Shown here: one piece after another, positions 14,485 to 28,515 of the stretch
How the letters are laid out: the number at the start of each line of letters is the position of its first letter
Numbering within the stretch: position 1 is the first letter of the stretch
Assembly: GCA_007922195.1 (NCBI GenBank)
Contig: ML681963.1
Span: 52,833,918 to 52,897,917, forward strand
Reading direction: 5' to 3'
Length of the DNA stretch: 64,000 nucleotides
From: Podocnemis expansa
Lineage: Eukaryota; Chordata; Testudines; Podocnemididae
Program-made: the position numbers and the translations under genes
Notes under the pieces: generated by a model
Database searches by the model: none
The model's input: the letters and a program-made list of their open reading frames with translations, nothing else
What the model was told of the DNA's origin: nothing

Positions 14485-14955
14485 CATAGAAAAACAGAAC
14501 TAGAAGGGAGCTCCTCAGTCATATAAGCCCATTCATAAATTTATCAAGCTCCATCTAACACCAGTTCAATTTGATACCCCCAATACTTGTATTGGGAGGC
14601 TGTTCAAGAACCTCACACCTCTGAGAGGCCTGTTCCAGAACCCCATTCCTCTGATGGTTAGGACCATCTTCTCATTTCTAGCCTGAATTTGCTCAGAGTC
14701 AGTTTGTATCTATTTTGTCTTGGCCAGTAATGTTATTTAGCTTCAACAACTCTTCTCCCTCCCAGGTATTTGCTCCCTCTGTGTATTTATACTGAAGAAT
14801 CACATCCCCTATCAGGCTTCATTTTGCTTGGCTGAAGAAGCCAATGCTCTTTTACAGTCCTCTAATAAAATAGGCTCTCATTTCCCATACTTGTTCTCAC
14901 AGCCTCCTCTGCATCTGCTCATTTCTATTCATCTTTCTTGTATGTGGGTGGTCAG
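14485..14955 (-). mobile_element. CR1/L3-like 3' fragment, inverted
   Basis: It begins with a 3'-end-like GATTCATAGAAAAACAGAAC and AGAAGGGAGCTCCTCAGTCA, followed by the run of short C/T-rich sentences typical of a reverse-complemented CR1 or L3 3' region. No coding frame remains. Confidence 0.6.
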
Positions 14956-15496
14956 ATTCATGAATGGACAACTTTTAGAATCAGGAACTAGGACTCAAAC
15001 TTTTTACCAACAAATTGCTAGTTTGGGAACAGTCTGGTCCAGATAACAGAGTCCTACATGTCTGAGTAACTGCTCAACACTTTGAACAAATGGGATGACT
15101 ATCCATCCACTGCGCTTTGCAGCTCCTTGTGGGATAGGTAAGTATTATTTGAAGCATGGGAAATAAATTTTAAATATATAGTTTTTTTCCAATAAAACAC
15201 CAGGAGGGAAAGATTCTGTAAAGTTTCCTGGGCTGGCTGAAAACAGCTGAAAGATGTTTTCGACTGACAAGGGTAGAAATGTCCTCTCCATGTTGCAGAA
15301 ACTGTCACTAAACTGAGGCACGACTAAGGGAAATGACTCACTAGTGAGTAACGCAGTGGGAAATAGAAACCAACCTCCCAGCACTCATCTGCTCACCCCC
15401 TCCATCACACACACTTCCCAGAACTGCAGCAGGAATCTGAGAGTCCTGATTCCTACTATTTTGGTCTAATAATGGTCATGCTGCCTCTTATCATCT

Positions 15497-15750
15497 AGGA
15501 CTATGTCTATACTACAAATGAGAGGTGTGATTCCTCTCCTCACATACACACATTCATGCTCTGTGTCAGCAGGCTAGTTCAAATATAAATAGCAGTGCAG
15601 CTGCGATACCTCTTGAAGCCAGGGAGAGAGGAGGTTGTACTCTGCACAGCTCAGCTGTACCTTCGCTGCCACGATCTGTGTGCCCATAACTACGCAGTGT
15701 TTACAGGTGCACTAGCTAGATAAGAGATAGTACAAGTATGTGCACATGAG
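15497..15750. mobile_element. Possible MITE, one end only
   Basis: GGACTATGTCTATACTACAA at the left is the same end type as 62746-63187. The right boundary is unclear. Confidence 0.35.
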
Positions 15751-16764
15751 CTGGGGAATCAGCCCCTAGCTCATAGCTTCTAACAGTGGAGCCATGAAGA
15801 GGTGGACTAGAACTAGATGCCCCATGCTGGGTGCCTCCCAGCTGTGCAGAGGAAGTGGCCAGTCAGGGACCAGAAGGGCCATATGAAAAGGGAGATGCAG
15901 TGGAAAGCAGTCAGTCGCTGTCTGGAGCTAGATGAGCAGCAGGACCAGGGACAGCTCAGTGCAGGCAAGACTGAAGTCAGGGAAGGCTGCTGAAAACCAA
16001 CAGACCAAAGAAGGAGCTGAGTCTATTCAGACCATCATAGGGTACCATGATGGGCCCAGGACATATAAACTGAGGGTACCACAGCAGGTGCATTTTGGAC
16101 TATTACAGGAGAGCAATGTCTCCAGGAAGAAGCACTGATGGGAAGTAAAGAGTGTATCCCTCCCCCAAAGTGGTTTTTGTTAAGCCGCCCCCAGAAGCCA
16201 TCAGCTGGGGCTGGTATGCATGAAAGGTGAGTGCCACGTCCATTCCACACAGCCTCACATCCAACTAGAAGGTGTGCTTCTGAGAGAGGGTGCTGGTCAC
16301 TTTACAAGCCCATTAACAGTACTGTAACTATGGCCATAGGGCTAATTACAAACTCATTGAAAATAATTTGCAACTCTGACAAAACCTTTTCCTGGTCTGA
16401 AATTTCCTGCAGCACAAAATGTGTTGGCATGAAAGCAAATTTCTTTTTACCAAATTAGAGGGGAAAGCAAATCATTCTGGTCAGTTCAAAGTTATCAGAT
16501 TAAAAACAGAAAGTCTTTTTTCAGACTTAAGTATCTTGAAAATTAAATTCCTTTTAAACTGAAATTTTACAGCCCATTAGTCCGTAGTGTAAATTAACGC
16601 CTTCGGGCATGTAAAAAAAGCTATTACAACAACCCAGCTGTTTCCTTTTGAAATTGAGTGTATTGCTTGCATGCAGTAAGCAGAGCAAAAATTCAGAAAG
16701 ATCTGGGAACAGATGACTCATGAGACTGGCATCAGTGCTGTCGAGTGTTTCCCTACTAGGTTAG

Positions 16765-16965
16765 TGGCTTGGAAAGGAAGTGTGGTCTAGATGACTGGGG
16801 AGCCAGGAGATTTCCATTCCTTATCAGCTCTGCCACTGAGTTGCAAGACACCTCACTGCTCTGTTTCTCTGTTTTCCCACTTGTAAAATGGGACAATGAG
16901 CCTCAGCTTTTTTGTAAAGTGCTTGGGATCCACAGATGAAAAGGTGCTTTAGGAGAGCTAACTGT
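16765..16965 (+). mobile_element. MIR-like SINE
   Basis: It shows AGTGTGGTCTAGATGACTGG, CTCTGCCACTGAGTTGCAAG, TTTCCCACTTGTAAAATGGG and AAGTGCTTGGGATCCACAGA in the MIR order. Confidence 0.7.
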
Positions 16966-19900
16966 TCTGATCGACCCAGAACATGGCACTAAGGAGAACC
17001 ATAAGTTACCACGTGACAGCTGTTCTGTGACCTTTGTCAGAAGAACCGGTGCTCCTCAAACCAATTTGGTTAGGGAACTACAGCCATTGGCCCCAGCTGG
17101 CATAATCTTCGGCAATGTCAGAATAACAGCCCAAAAATACCATTTCATTGGGTTCAGAAAATGGGTGGGGCAGTACTCTTCCAAACTCCATTCAAAACAC
17201 AAGTCCTGCCCCTGAACGGAGACAGTACATTGTGACGATGTTCTGAACATGATTGTGGATAGCACTTGGCACCATGTCCCTAGTCTTGGCTACCCTTTGG
17301 GGGGCAGGGGAGGCAGGAACAGAACATGCCTATAAATTCTGCTGGGCTGTTTAGGATAGGATTTTAATTGACTGGAGGAGAAAAATTAAGAAGTGCCATG
17401 CTCTTAAAGGATCAAAGTAAGACATCCTCTACAGTAAATATATTTTACATATCTGTATCTATGTATGCATGCATACACACTGGGCACCTGAGCTAGCCCC
17501 TCACTGAGATGGGTGAGACAGCTCATACATCTCCGAGCCATTCTTTCAGCCTCATCTCTGTACCAGATACACTCAGGCCACATTATAAAAGTTTTCTTTG
17601 CAACTATCACAGCTAGAGACCAACTTTCAAAAACATGCAAACAGATTCTGGAGCATGTGACTCTATATTCAGAGAAAGGCTGGTACAGCAATATGGTTGT
17701 TTTCACACTGGTTTTAAGCCTGATGGATTTCAGAAGTCAACTTGCCCTCATGCAGAGGCTGATCCTCCCACTCTTGGAGAACCTTGGCTTTCAGGAATCT
17801 TGGCAGCACACTCAATGCCCTTGGAGAAACAAGGGTGAGACTTTTAGAAGGAAGGGGCTGGGTAGAATTATGGTAAAGAGAATGAGTATGCTGTTTCTTT
17901 GATGCCAAGATGTCAATTACTTTTCACTGATGCTCGGGTGTACGGCTGCTGGAATGGAGCAAAACATGGCTCCATGTGACCAAGGCTATGCTGTAAATGA
18001 ATGAAAGGAGAGTGATGGACCAATCAGTTCCCTTCCTGGCCCCCAAATGGCTAATGAGTGGCTGGAGATTCTAATGGGAGCATCCTCTCAGCACGTTTTC
18101 TCCTCCAGTTCAACTAGGGTGGTCTCCAATCACTGCTGGCTCAACCCATTTTCCCAATGAATGAGATGGATGGGTGGCCTTAGCTCCAAACTGGAAAATG
18201 ACTTAGGTCATGAAAGCGATGCTAAGGGTGCATGATTTTTTAAGATGTATTACAAAAGGAGGGTGATACAACTCTGCTGCATGACAGAAGGAGTATGTTT
18301 GGACTTAGCCTAATGTGAGGGTTAGTGGTTAGTCTCAAAGTGAATATTGTATGGGGAAAAAACAAGCATCATCTGTGATAGCGAGACCCTTGATAGTCAG
18401 GCTGAAAAGAATCCACCTCACCAGAGACTGGAAGATCAACGCCATTGCAGCTGACATGAGCATGAAAGCTGAGAGTCTAGGTTAGATCCAGGCAACATAA
18501 AAGCAAAAGTGGCTCTGCCCCACAGAAAGGGGGGCAGGATTTATATGTCAGTTAAAAATCACTCATAAGACATATTTCATTGGTGTCAGTGTGAATCAAA
18601 GAGACAAATTCAGGGAATGTGGGGAACGAGCAGAAAGGGGAAAAGGTAAATGTGCTCTCAAAGCAGACTAGAGGCCAGTACCACTACTTCGGCAATAAAA
18701 TTAAGCAGAGATTGGAGAAGCCAAATTGGAGAGGTCACTCCTTTGGGAGTTTGTGGTGTAAACTGTTAAAGCATTGTGATTCTGCCCAAAGTTAGGAGTG
18801 GGACCTTGGCAGGCAGTAGATGGCAAACCTGTCTCTGTGGACAATGAAATACTTTCCTCTTCATCGAAATAGCCAACATGGGGGCTAAGCTGGGGCTAGT
18901 TGCAATGACTGCTTATGAAATGCTGCATTCACTTCCATGGGAGTGAGAGCTGGCCAAAGTGGAGCAAGAAATGGGATTTTAAAACAGATCCCAATAACCC
19001 ATTCCTCAGCCCAAAACAAGGGATTTCTTAAAAGGGAGGAAAGAGAAGGAATGCAAAAAGTAAAGAAAGAGGAATAGAAGCAGGAGAGAATAAAAGACTG
19101 AAAGCATGCGAGTGAGAGAAAATGAGAGAATACAAATAAGAGCAAGAGAAGTGACTTGCCATACCATCAGTCTCTGGAAAGGTATCTTTCCACAGAGCTG
19201 CTCTACGATCTAAGTGATGAATTGCAATCTGTGGGCAGAGGGATGATCTCATGTGTAAGTCCTGGCCATTCTGCATCTATCAGTACACACAGCCTCATAG
19301 CCTGCAACACCAAAAAACTTCTCTTCCACTCACCTTCCAAACACACAAGCTGTTTTGTGAAAGACAACATGGAAACAACAGCAAAACATCCATCAAGAAT
19401 CAGGAAACCAAACCGGAAAGAGATGGCAAACACAGTATGGAACACTGAGAAAGACCCGTCACTCTAGCAGCTCATCATCAGAAGCTGAACTGCTGCCACT
19501 CGACCCAGTAAATATCCAAGCAGAGGCTACTGCAAAGATTCAGCAAGCGTAGTTCATTGTGCCACCAATCTGAGCAAGCTTAATCCAAGTTGACACCACA
19601 ATCTCCAACAGATTCAGAACCTGGCAGCTGGAAACCTCCTCGGTCCCCTGCCATGAGTGTTTCCAGTGCACCAATGGGACAATGAAAGCTGTATCAGGAC
19701 CCCAGTACTGATACAGAAGAGGATGCCGGACTCAGATACCTTGCTAGACCTGCGGGGGGTGGACTCAAAGCCTGGAACAGCAAGACAGTGCTACAGGGTT
19801 GGGCTGAGATTTATTGGCAGAGCTGTGAAGAAGCTCAGTATGGGAGTGATGTCTGGACTGAGGTACACTTTAAAAGCTGTGTGTGAAGGCCCAGGATTGA

Positions 19901-20685
19901 AGCAATATGGCATGATACAGTTCTGAATGAAGATGCTTCATTAGAGCTGTGCATGAACGACCAAAATTGGAATAGCATGGGGTGCTGAGAGTCAAAATTG
20001 AGCTGCCCTTGGTAAATAAATGTGCATTGCAAAGGAGAACTCATCCCATGCCTGCAGTTAACGCTACTCACACCAGAGTGGTTAATGTTCTGATTTCAGT
20101 GAGCAGCAGATTCAAGTGCATTGTTAGAGACCAGGGAATTCAGAGATGAGGATAAAACTAGAAAAAATTCTGCAATAAAGAAGAAGCACTACTGAAGTCA
20201 GTGAGGCTACATGGGAACAATTAGTAGCAGAATTTGACCCAAGTTCTATAAGCTTCTTCTCTTCCCACCACAAAAAAACTCACCCCACCTCAATCTCTGT
20301 TACTTTCACCCAGCATTGTTCTGTTCCATTGCATTTGCTGAGGGTATGAGAAGTTGCTCAACTGGGCTGGAGGATCTCTGTGTAATGCATTATTCTGCAA
20401 TTTTATACAGTAAAGTCTAGCAAACACAGATCATTAAGAAAGGCAGTGAGCACAGCTTCAATAGAAGTAGAAAGTAAATACAGCACATTCCAATCTGTCT
20501 CCATCCCGTTGCCTTTAAAAAGTATTAGATGAATGGAAAACCTCATGTGCGTTCACTCACTTTTCCCTGCATCAGTAAATAAAGACAGCTTGACTGAACT
20601 CCAGGAGCAGTAAGGGAGAGGGCTTTCTGACATAAAGGGTAGCTTGGCGTCAACTTCTTATAACTGAAATATGTCTTCACTTATA

Positions 20686-20821
20686 TGGCTGATAGGATGG
20701 GTCACTTGATGATTACCCAGTCTATTCATTCCCTATGAAGCACCTGGCACTGGCCACTGTTGGAAGACAGGATGCTGGGCTGGATGGATCATTGGGCTGA
20801 CCCACTATGGCCATTCTTATA
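20686..20821 (+). mobile_element. CR1 3'-end fragment
   Basis: It has the common reptile CR1 tail: a CACCTGGCACTGGCCACTGT block, then AAGACAGGATGCTGGGCTGG, ending TATGGCCATTCTTAT. It is better preserved than the other fragments. Confidence 0.75.
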
Positions 20822-21044
20822 TCCCCTTTCATATATTTTCCTTTCCCACAGAACTCTACTTCAGTTTCACTTTCGCCTGATTTCACCAGCTAACAAGAAA
20901 CTTGGTCTCTGCATGGTTAATTCAGAGTGCTGCAGAATACAGGCAAGGTGACCTGGGAAGACACAGGGGCAGAGTACCCAACTGCTGAGTCAGAACCCTG
21001 AAAAGTAAAAAAAAAACCCAAAAAACATTGAATGTGGAATTCCA

Positions 21045-21175
21045 ATGGGGTAGCTGTGTTAGTCTAGCTCACCAAAACAAATGAGGAGTCATATGGCACT
21101 TAAAGACTAACAAATTTATTTACTGCATGAGCTTTCGTGTGAGAAAATCCCACTTTGTCAGACGCTTACCTACAC
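21045..21175 (-). mobile_element. Penelope 3'-end copy, minus strand
   Basis: It contains TATGGCACTTAAAGACTAAC, AAATTTATT and CATGAGCTTTCGTGTGAG, the same blocks as the 3' end at 58000-58110. The reverse complement has CTGACAA for the hammerhead CUGANGA core, so the G8 position is lost. Confidence 0.7.
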
Positions 21176-21182
21176 ATAGTCC

Positions 21183-21465
21183 TAGTCTATACTTACCGAA
21201 CTTTTTGGTACCAGTCAACTGGAGATACTCCAGGCATATAAAATATCTTGTATATCTACCGATGACTTACTAAACTGCTGCTACACACTACAGTAAGCCA
21301 ACTGGAAATGCCTTGCGGTTGGCTTAGAGCAACTCCCGGGGCTGGAGTTGCTATGGCAATTTCTGGAGCGATTCAGCAGGTTTATACTGACTGCTGAATC
21401 GCACCCGAAAGATCGCACTGACGGAGGCCATTTTGCTACCGTCAGTATAGACTTACCCGTACCTA
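21183..21465. mobile_element. MITE with TAGTCTATACT ends
   Basis: The left TAGTCTATACTTACCG and right CAGTATAGACTTACCC ends are imperfect inverted partners. It sits between two inverted Penelope 3'-end copies. No coding sequence is present. Confidence 0.5.
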
Positions 21466-21479
21466 AACTTGCACTTCCC

Positions 21480-21620
21480 TGCATTTATTTTCCTCCCATT
21501 CTGTAAGTTCCCTCTTCTTCAAAGCATTTGGCAAAGTGGGATTTTCTCCCACAAAAGCTCATGCAATAAATAAATTTGTTAGCCTTTAAGTGCCATAGGA
21601 CTCCTGCTTGTTTCGAATGC
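21480..21620 (+). mobile_element. Penelope 3'-end copy, plus strand
   Basis: It has CTCCCATTCTGTAAGTTCCC, AAAGTGGGATTTTCTCCCAC, AAGCTCATGCAATAAATAAA and TTTAAGTGCCATAGGACTCC. It lies in inverted orientation to 21045-21175, with a MITE between them. The hammerhead core is degraded. Confidence 0.7.
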
Positions 21621-22824
21621 AGATAGGATGCTGGGGCAAGTAGAGAGGTGCTTTCTGGTATTTTCAGCAGACTGATGGTAATTCACATTAGAGGAAGGAT
21701 AATAGCAAGGGGAAAAGAAGAGGAAAAAAACAACTCAGCACGTTCACAGTAACACAGTCTCTCCTTTATACTTGACTTGTCCCTTTACATTTCTGCATCA
21801 GTAGTTGGAACAATGGGAAATATTGCGGACATGAGACTAGTGGGTATACACATTTTAACCCCAAGGAGCCAGATTTTCCAAGAGGTGCAGGGCTGGAGTC
21901 TCCAGTGTTGAGCAGCCCGGGAGGGTCCAAATTTGTACAAAGAGCTCCATTGCGGCACACAGGTCTGATTTCCAAGTGAGCTCAGATTCCAGTGTGCCTA
22001 GCTCTTTTGACAGTTGGAGTCCATGCCATACAGACCTGCTCTGAGCAGTGGGATGAGGCAGAGTCCACGGCAGATAACCACCAGCTGCCACTGAACCAGT
22101 TGGCAGGACACATTAGGAGCATTAGAAAAGACTAGCGTAGACACAGCCTGCTGTTTGAAAATGCAGCTTGCCTTGAGCAAGAGATAGCCTTATGACTGGA
22201 GGAAGAAAGAGAGCACATCCACCATCTGAATTACCTCTTGTGAAAGGGTGTCAGGTTTCCACGTTCTGCATTAGCTTAGCAACAGGATAATGAAATGTCT
22301 CTCATCAGAAGAGCTGAATCCAGGGCAGAGTGGATTAATGAAGAGTGGATTGCCACTACTCAACAGGATACTTTTTGCAGCACACCAAGACTCCTGTAAT
22401 GCCCTGTACTTTTCACTGACAAGTTTATATGCTTTAATAAAAATGGATATTGCAAAATTGGCCAGTGCCATCTCCCACTGTGTTGCTAGGTGGTATAAAA
22501 CAGAGGGACAGTTATATAAGGGTATAAACCACACTTAACTCAGGTTGTTTTAGGAAAATACTTCCCAGTGAGCCCGAGAAGCATGGGTATCCAATTTAAC
22601 CCCATTTCCTATAAGAAGCTGCCAGAAAGGCAATCTAAACCTGGAGGTAGTTCCTTGCACAGTGAAGCCAGACACCTGGAGGGCCTGACTATTGGCTTCT
22701 ATGTTAATAAGAGACGGAAGAATAAACAGACATGATGGAATGACAGAATATTAAGCAGTTGGACCACTTTGTTTTCATCCAAGGATCCTGACATGTTTTT
22801 AAAGGGTGACTTTGTATTTTTGCT

Positions 22825-22960
22825 CAAGATTTACAGGTTGGGAAGCAGGAGCACAGAGAATTGGATTGATTTGCCCAAGGCCATGCAATGATTCAGTGGG
22901 AGAGCAACAGAATCCAAGAGTTCTGGTTAACAGCCCCTCCTGTAACCACCACACATCATT
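22825..22960 (-). mobile_element. MIR-like SINE, inverted
   Basis: GATTTGCCCAAGGCCATGCA and the flanking GAGAGCAACAGAATCCAAGA are MIR sequence in reverse. Confidence 0.6.
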
Positions 22961-23431
22961 GCTATCTCTTCTGAAATGGTATAGCTTTTGAGCATGCATG
23001 AGTTGGTTAGGATGTGCTGTGAAGGCACTGAGAATGATCCTACTTGCTTGCAAAGATGGACCTGAGTAGCAGATTTCACCAAAGAGGAACTGGATCCATG
23101 CCACTCTACAATGAGGATCTGTTCAGAACTGGCGCTCTGCTTTTGGGCCATATGTGAGACCAATAAAAGGGCCAAGGTTCTTTGCTTGGATGTGAGGGTT
23201 CGTGTCCACCTAGCTTTGTCATTATGCCATACTTCCCATCAAGATGGAAGACAAGATGCTTCTGAGAAAACCTTGGTTGGACTGCCCAACCCACAGGATC
23301 ATCCCAGATCACTTTCGTGGCACTGATGGGAGGAAAAAAAAGAGAGACACCAATACACCCTGGCCAACCATAATCTTTATATGGGACACCCTGATTACCC
23401 CACAGCACTGCCTCTTTCCCAAACCATGCTA

Positions 23432-24890
<1,459 letters not shown>

Positions 24891-25966
24891 TCATGAACTT
24901 TTAAATAATTCAAATTGTCTGTAAAACACACTAAGACCCAGGCTGTCCCTGGCTTCTCTCCCCAGACCCAGATCATCCTGAGGCTAGGAAGCAGTGGGAC
25001 AACATTGCATTTAGTCCCTGAAATGGGAAGGTTTGGTGTGACTCAGAAGATCAGGCATGGCAGTGAAAGGGCTGTGCAAGACACCAAGGATCTGTGGTTC
25101 ACAGGGTATCCACAGGGCTCTGGCAGAGGCTGCAGGAGGACTGAATATTGCCCCTGACCATCCCATGGCAATGACTGGTGCTGCAGCCAGTGTAGGGGCT
25201 GGAACCAGAACACTCTCAATTTAAACAGGAAGCAGCAGGTGGCAGGGTCTCTTGTCAGGTCCTTCAGCGGGGAAATCTGCTTTCATTCTGGAAGGCCAGA
25301 TGGAGCCTAATGCTCTTATCCTTTCTGGCATGCTGCAAAACTCATCCATGGAGCAGAGATGGGGGGCGAGAGGTGAAGATTTTGATGAAGGAGATGGTAG
25401 CTGGTAAGTGTTCCTATCATCAGCATCATTATGGGGTGATTATTTTGGGCTGTTTGACCCAGATGGCTAGTAAACATATTCTCTTCTTTTGCTGAGTCTG
25501 TTCATAGCTTGTTTTGAATACAATTTACACCTGTATGTGATACATATTTACTTCTCTATGCAAACGCCCACATATTTTATATCTATGTGTAAGATAGATG
25601 CACATAACACACAGCATAGTGCTCAGAGTAACTGATCAGTGTTCTTTGAACAAAGAAAAAGGGAAAAAAGCTGCCGCTGAAATCAACAGAAAATGCACGA
25701 GTTGTACAGACAGTATCTGAGAACAGAGCTTGCTCACGACTGTGTGTTTCACCTAATCAATGCACACCCAGCTGCCACTGCAAAGGGCATGTTAATCAAT
25801 ACAGGTAATGACAACACCAAATAATCATCACAATGCTTAACAAACATTAGTTCCTCTCTCTGACTAAGCACTTTCCTCTGACTGCCATCAAGCCATTTGA
25901 ATATCTGCAGGAATTCCTTTGTAAGGTATAGTTAACAGCTTGGGAGAATCCCACCTTGTCCTATTT

Positions 25967-26163
25967 CAGTGGTTTTCAAACCTAGGGTCTGGACTCAGTA
26001 CTGGGTCACAGACCCTCAGGTACTGAGTCATGGGTCCCCCACCTCCCCCCTTCTGCTGCCACCAAAAGACTGGAATGCATTGCTGAACAATGTAATTCTT
26101 GGGTTGTAGGCATGAATAATTTTTTTCAACTGGGGCCCAAGAAAAAAGGTTTGAAAACCACTA
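25967..26163. mobile_element. hAT-like MITE
   Basis: The ends CAGTGGTTTTCAAACCTAGG and AGGTTTGAAAACCACTA are inverted partners. The flanking 8-mers TCCTATTT and TCATATAG agree at only some positions, so the target duplication has decayed or the limits are slightly off. Confidence 0.7.
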
Positions 26164-26216
26164 TCATATAGGATAGTGGATATTGGACAACTCAGGTGCC
26201 ACTGATTACTTTTCAA

Positions 26217-26452
26217 GGGGTATGTCTACACTGGTGCCTTACATCAACTTTATTTGCCTTAAGTCAACTTAAGGAACTCCCTGGAAACATTTAGAATTAT
26301 TAAGTTGACTTAAGGGCCGGGCACAGGGTACATCTACACTGGAGACAGTGCAGACATCCCCTTAAGTCAATATAACAAGGTGGACTTTAAGTTGACTTAA
26401 AGTTGACCTTGTTAAGTCAACTTAAAAGTTCCCCCCAGTGTAGACATAGCCA
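26217..26452. mobile_element. MITE with TATGTCTACACTGG ends and TTAAGTTGACTTAA palindromes
   Basis: The left end is GGGGTATGTCTACACTGG and the right end CCCAGTGTAGACATAGCC. A further partial end (GGGTACATCTACACTGG) lies inside at about 26327. TTAAGTCAACTTAA-like units are repeated in both orientations. Confidence 0.75.
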
Positions 26453-26551
26453 AGATGAGGGGAGAACACAACACAGAAAGAGGAGGTCAAATCAGCTTCC
26501 CCATGAAATAATTCTGTTCAGAAAATGTTATTTCAAGTTGTTGTCAATAAA

Positions 26552-26892
26552 AGAAGAGGTTACTTACTTGTAACCAGTGTTCTTCGAGATGTGTTGCTCC
26601 TGGCCATTCCCCTTTAGGTGTGTACATGCCACATGCATGGATTGCCCGAATTTTTTCCCCCAGAGTACCCGTAGGGTTGGCTGTAGTGCCCCCTGGAGTG
26701 GAGCCCCTGTGATGCACTATATAGTGATCAGCCGACCCTCCCCTCCTCAGTTCCTTCGATCCATGATTCCCACGTGGGGAGGCGGGAGGGAATGGAATGG
26801 CCAGAAGCAACATATCTCGAAGAACACTGGTTTCAGGTAAGTAACCTCTTCTTCTTCTTTGAGTGATTACTCCTGTCCATTCCCCTTTAGGT
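26552..26892. repeat. Nested inverted repeat and internal complementary region at the DIRS 3' end
   Basis: The segment at 26552-26612 (GAAGAGGTTACTTACTTG...CTTCGAGATGTGTTGCT) recurs inverted at about 26797-26860, bracketing the left terminal repeat. At 26850-26892 the edge sequence (TTGAGTGATTACTCCTG then CCATTCCCCTTTAGGTG) appears again. It matches the outer edge of the right terminal repeat better than the left one. This layout is expected for the circular-intermediate template of DIRS elements. Confidence 0.7.
26595..26758. repeat. DIRS left inverted terminal repeat
   Basis: It pairs in inverted orientation with 35088-35250. Shared blocks include CATTCCCCTTTAGGTGTGT, GCATGCCACATGCA-like sequence, AATTTTTTCCCCC, and GCACTATATAGTGATCAG followed by GACCCTCCCCTCCT. 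Confidence 0.85.
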
Positions 26893-26919
26893 GATTAACT
26901 AGCTTTACCTCCAGAAGTG

Positions 26920-27690
26920 GGAGGAATCAAAGCTGCATGGACTGGAGAACCACTCTGCCCACTGCCGTGTCCTGCTGCACTTGTTGGGTAATGGTGTAGT
27001 ACTGAGCGAAAGTGTGAGCGGAGGACCAAGTAGCCACTTTACATATCTCTATGATAGGAACTCCCGCTAAAAAGGCGGATGACGATGCCTGGGCCCTCGT
27101 TAAGTGGGCGTTAACAGGTGGTGGACACCTTTTTGCTAGGGCATATTATTCCTGAATGCACACCACAATCCAAGATGCGATACGCTGAGACGAGACCAGC
27201 TCACCCTTTATTCTGTCAGCCATGGTGACGAAAAGCTGGGACATTTTACGAAAAGGCTTTATACTCTCTATGTAGAAGGCCAGGGCTCTCTGCATGTCTA
27301 GTGCATGGAGCTGTCTGTCCTCCTCGGATGTATGTGGCTTGGGTCGAAAGATAGGTAGGCAAATGTCCTGGTTGACATGGAACGGTGATACCACCTTTGG
27401 ACAAAAAACTGGGTGAGGGCGTATCTGGACCTTATCTTTAAAGAAGATTGTGTATGGAGGCTCCGAAGACAGGGCTCAGATCTCTGATGCCCTTCTGGTG
27501 TATGTAACTGCCACCAAAAAGGAGACCTTCCATGAAAGGTAAAGAAGAGAAGAGAGCATGAGGTGAGTGGCTCAAATGGTGGTGCTGTCAAGCGAGAGAG
27601 AACCAAGTTTAGGTCCCATTGGGCAACAGGGGCACATACAGGTGGATAAAGCTTGCCCAAGCCTTTTAGAAACCACTTGACTGTGGGATG
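26920..27690 (-). pseudogene. DIRS tyrosine recombinase remnant, split by CR1
   Basis: Frames on the minus strand keep HPTVKWFLKGLGKLYPPV, WDLNLVL and PPFEPLTSCSL, then, after a frameshift, VSPFHVNQDICLPIF, PKPHTSEEDRQLHALD and KPFRKMSQLFV. After a TAA stop near 27144 the same frame continues with NAHLTRAQ (the second catalytic Arg region), ATWSSAHTFAQYY (catalytic Tyr region) and a short tail. This enzyme class inserts the DIRS DNA circle. The gene is broken by the CR1 insertion at its N-terminal side, one frameshift and one stop. Confidence 0.75.
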
Positions 27691-27769
27691 CAAGAACCAA
27701 AAAGAACAAAAGAAAATGCAAGGAGGTTTATGCAATAGAATTGTAAATCAACATGACAAAGTAGGGCAA

Positions 27770-28515
27770 TCGGCCGGGTATCTTAGGTGCCTATACACTA
27801 ATGCGAGGAGCCTGGGAAATAAGCAAGAAGAATTGGTAATACTAGAGCGGACAAGGAATTATGATATCATAGAAATAACGGAGACGTGGTGGGATAATCT
27901 GCACGACTGGAGCTCGGCCATGGATGGGTATAAACTGTTCAGGAAAGACAGGCAGGGAGGAAGAGGGGGAGGAGTAGCACTATATGTAAAAGAGCTCTAT
28001 GACTGCTCAGAGCTCCATTATGGAAGTGGAAGCATGCCAGTTGAAAGTCTGTGGGTTACACTGAGAGGGGAAAGCAACAAGGGGGATGTTGTGGTGGGTG
28101 TCTGCTATAGACCACCAGACCAGAAGCAGGAGGTGGATGAGGTGTTCTATGGATAACTAGCAGAAGCTTCTAGATCACAAGCCCTGCTGCTGATGGGGGA
28201 CTTCAATTACCCTCACATCTGCTGGGACGCCAATACAGCAGTGCATGGGCAATCCAGGAAATTCTTAGAGTGTGTTGGGGACAACTTTCTAGTACAAATG
28301 CTGGAGGAACCAACTAGGGGCCTTGCAACGCTTGACCTGCTGCTCACAAACAGGGAAGAATTGATCTGGGAGGCAGAGGTAAATGGCAAACCAGGCAGTA
28401 GCGATCATGACATGGTTGAGTTCAGGATGCTGATTGAAGGAAGGAAGGAAGGAAAGAAGCAAAACAAAAACCCTGGACTTCAAAAAAGCAGATTTTTGGC
28501 TCCCTCAGGGAACTG
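27770..28515 (+). pseudogene. CR1 ORF2 endonuclease domain, broken
   Basis: This is an apurinic-type endonuclease. It reads LRCLYTNARSLGNKQEEL, ITETWW, GGVALYVKE and VCYRPPD, then a stop at about 28154, where TAA sits at a position that is usually Gln (CAA). The frame continues as LLLMGDFNYPHICWD, then TLDLLLTNREE and SDHDMVEF. The metal and catalytic positions (ETWW, GDFN, SDH) are kept. The frame is then lost around a GGAA-repeat and an extra T near 28495. Confidence 0.85.
28436..28459. repeat. GGAA microsatellite in CR1
   Basis: A run of AAGG/GGAA units sits within the CR1 endonuclease-RT linker. Length change here may account for part of the frame loss. Confidence 0.7.

Noticed and set aside
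27653..27770. Upstream extension of the CR1 endonuclease frame
   Set aside because: The first part overlaps DIRS recombinase sequence on the other strand, so the apparent start codon is outside the CR1.
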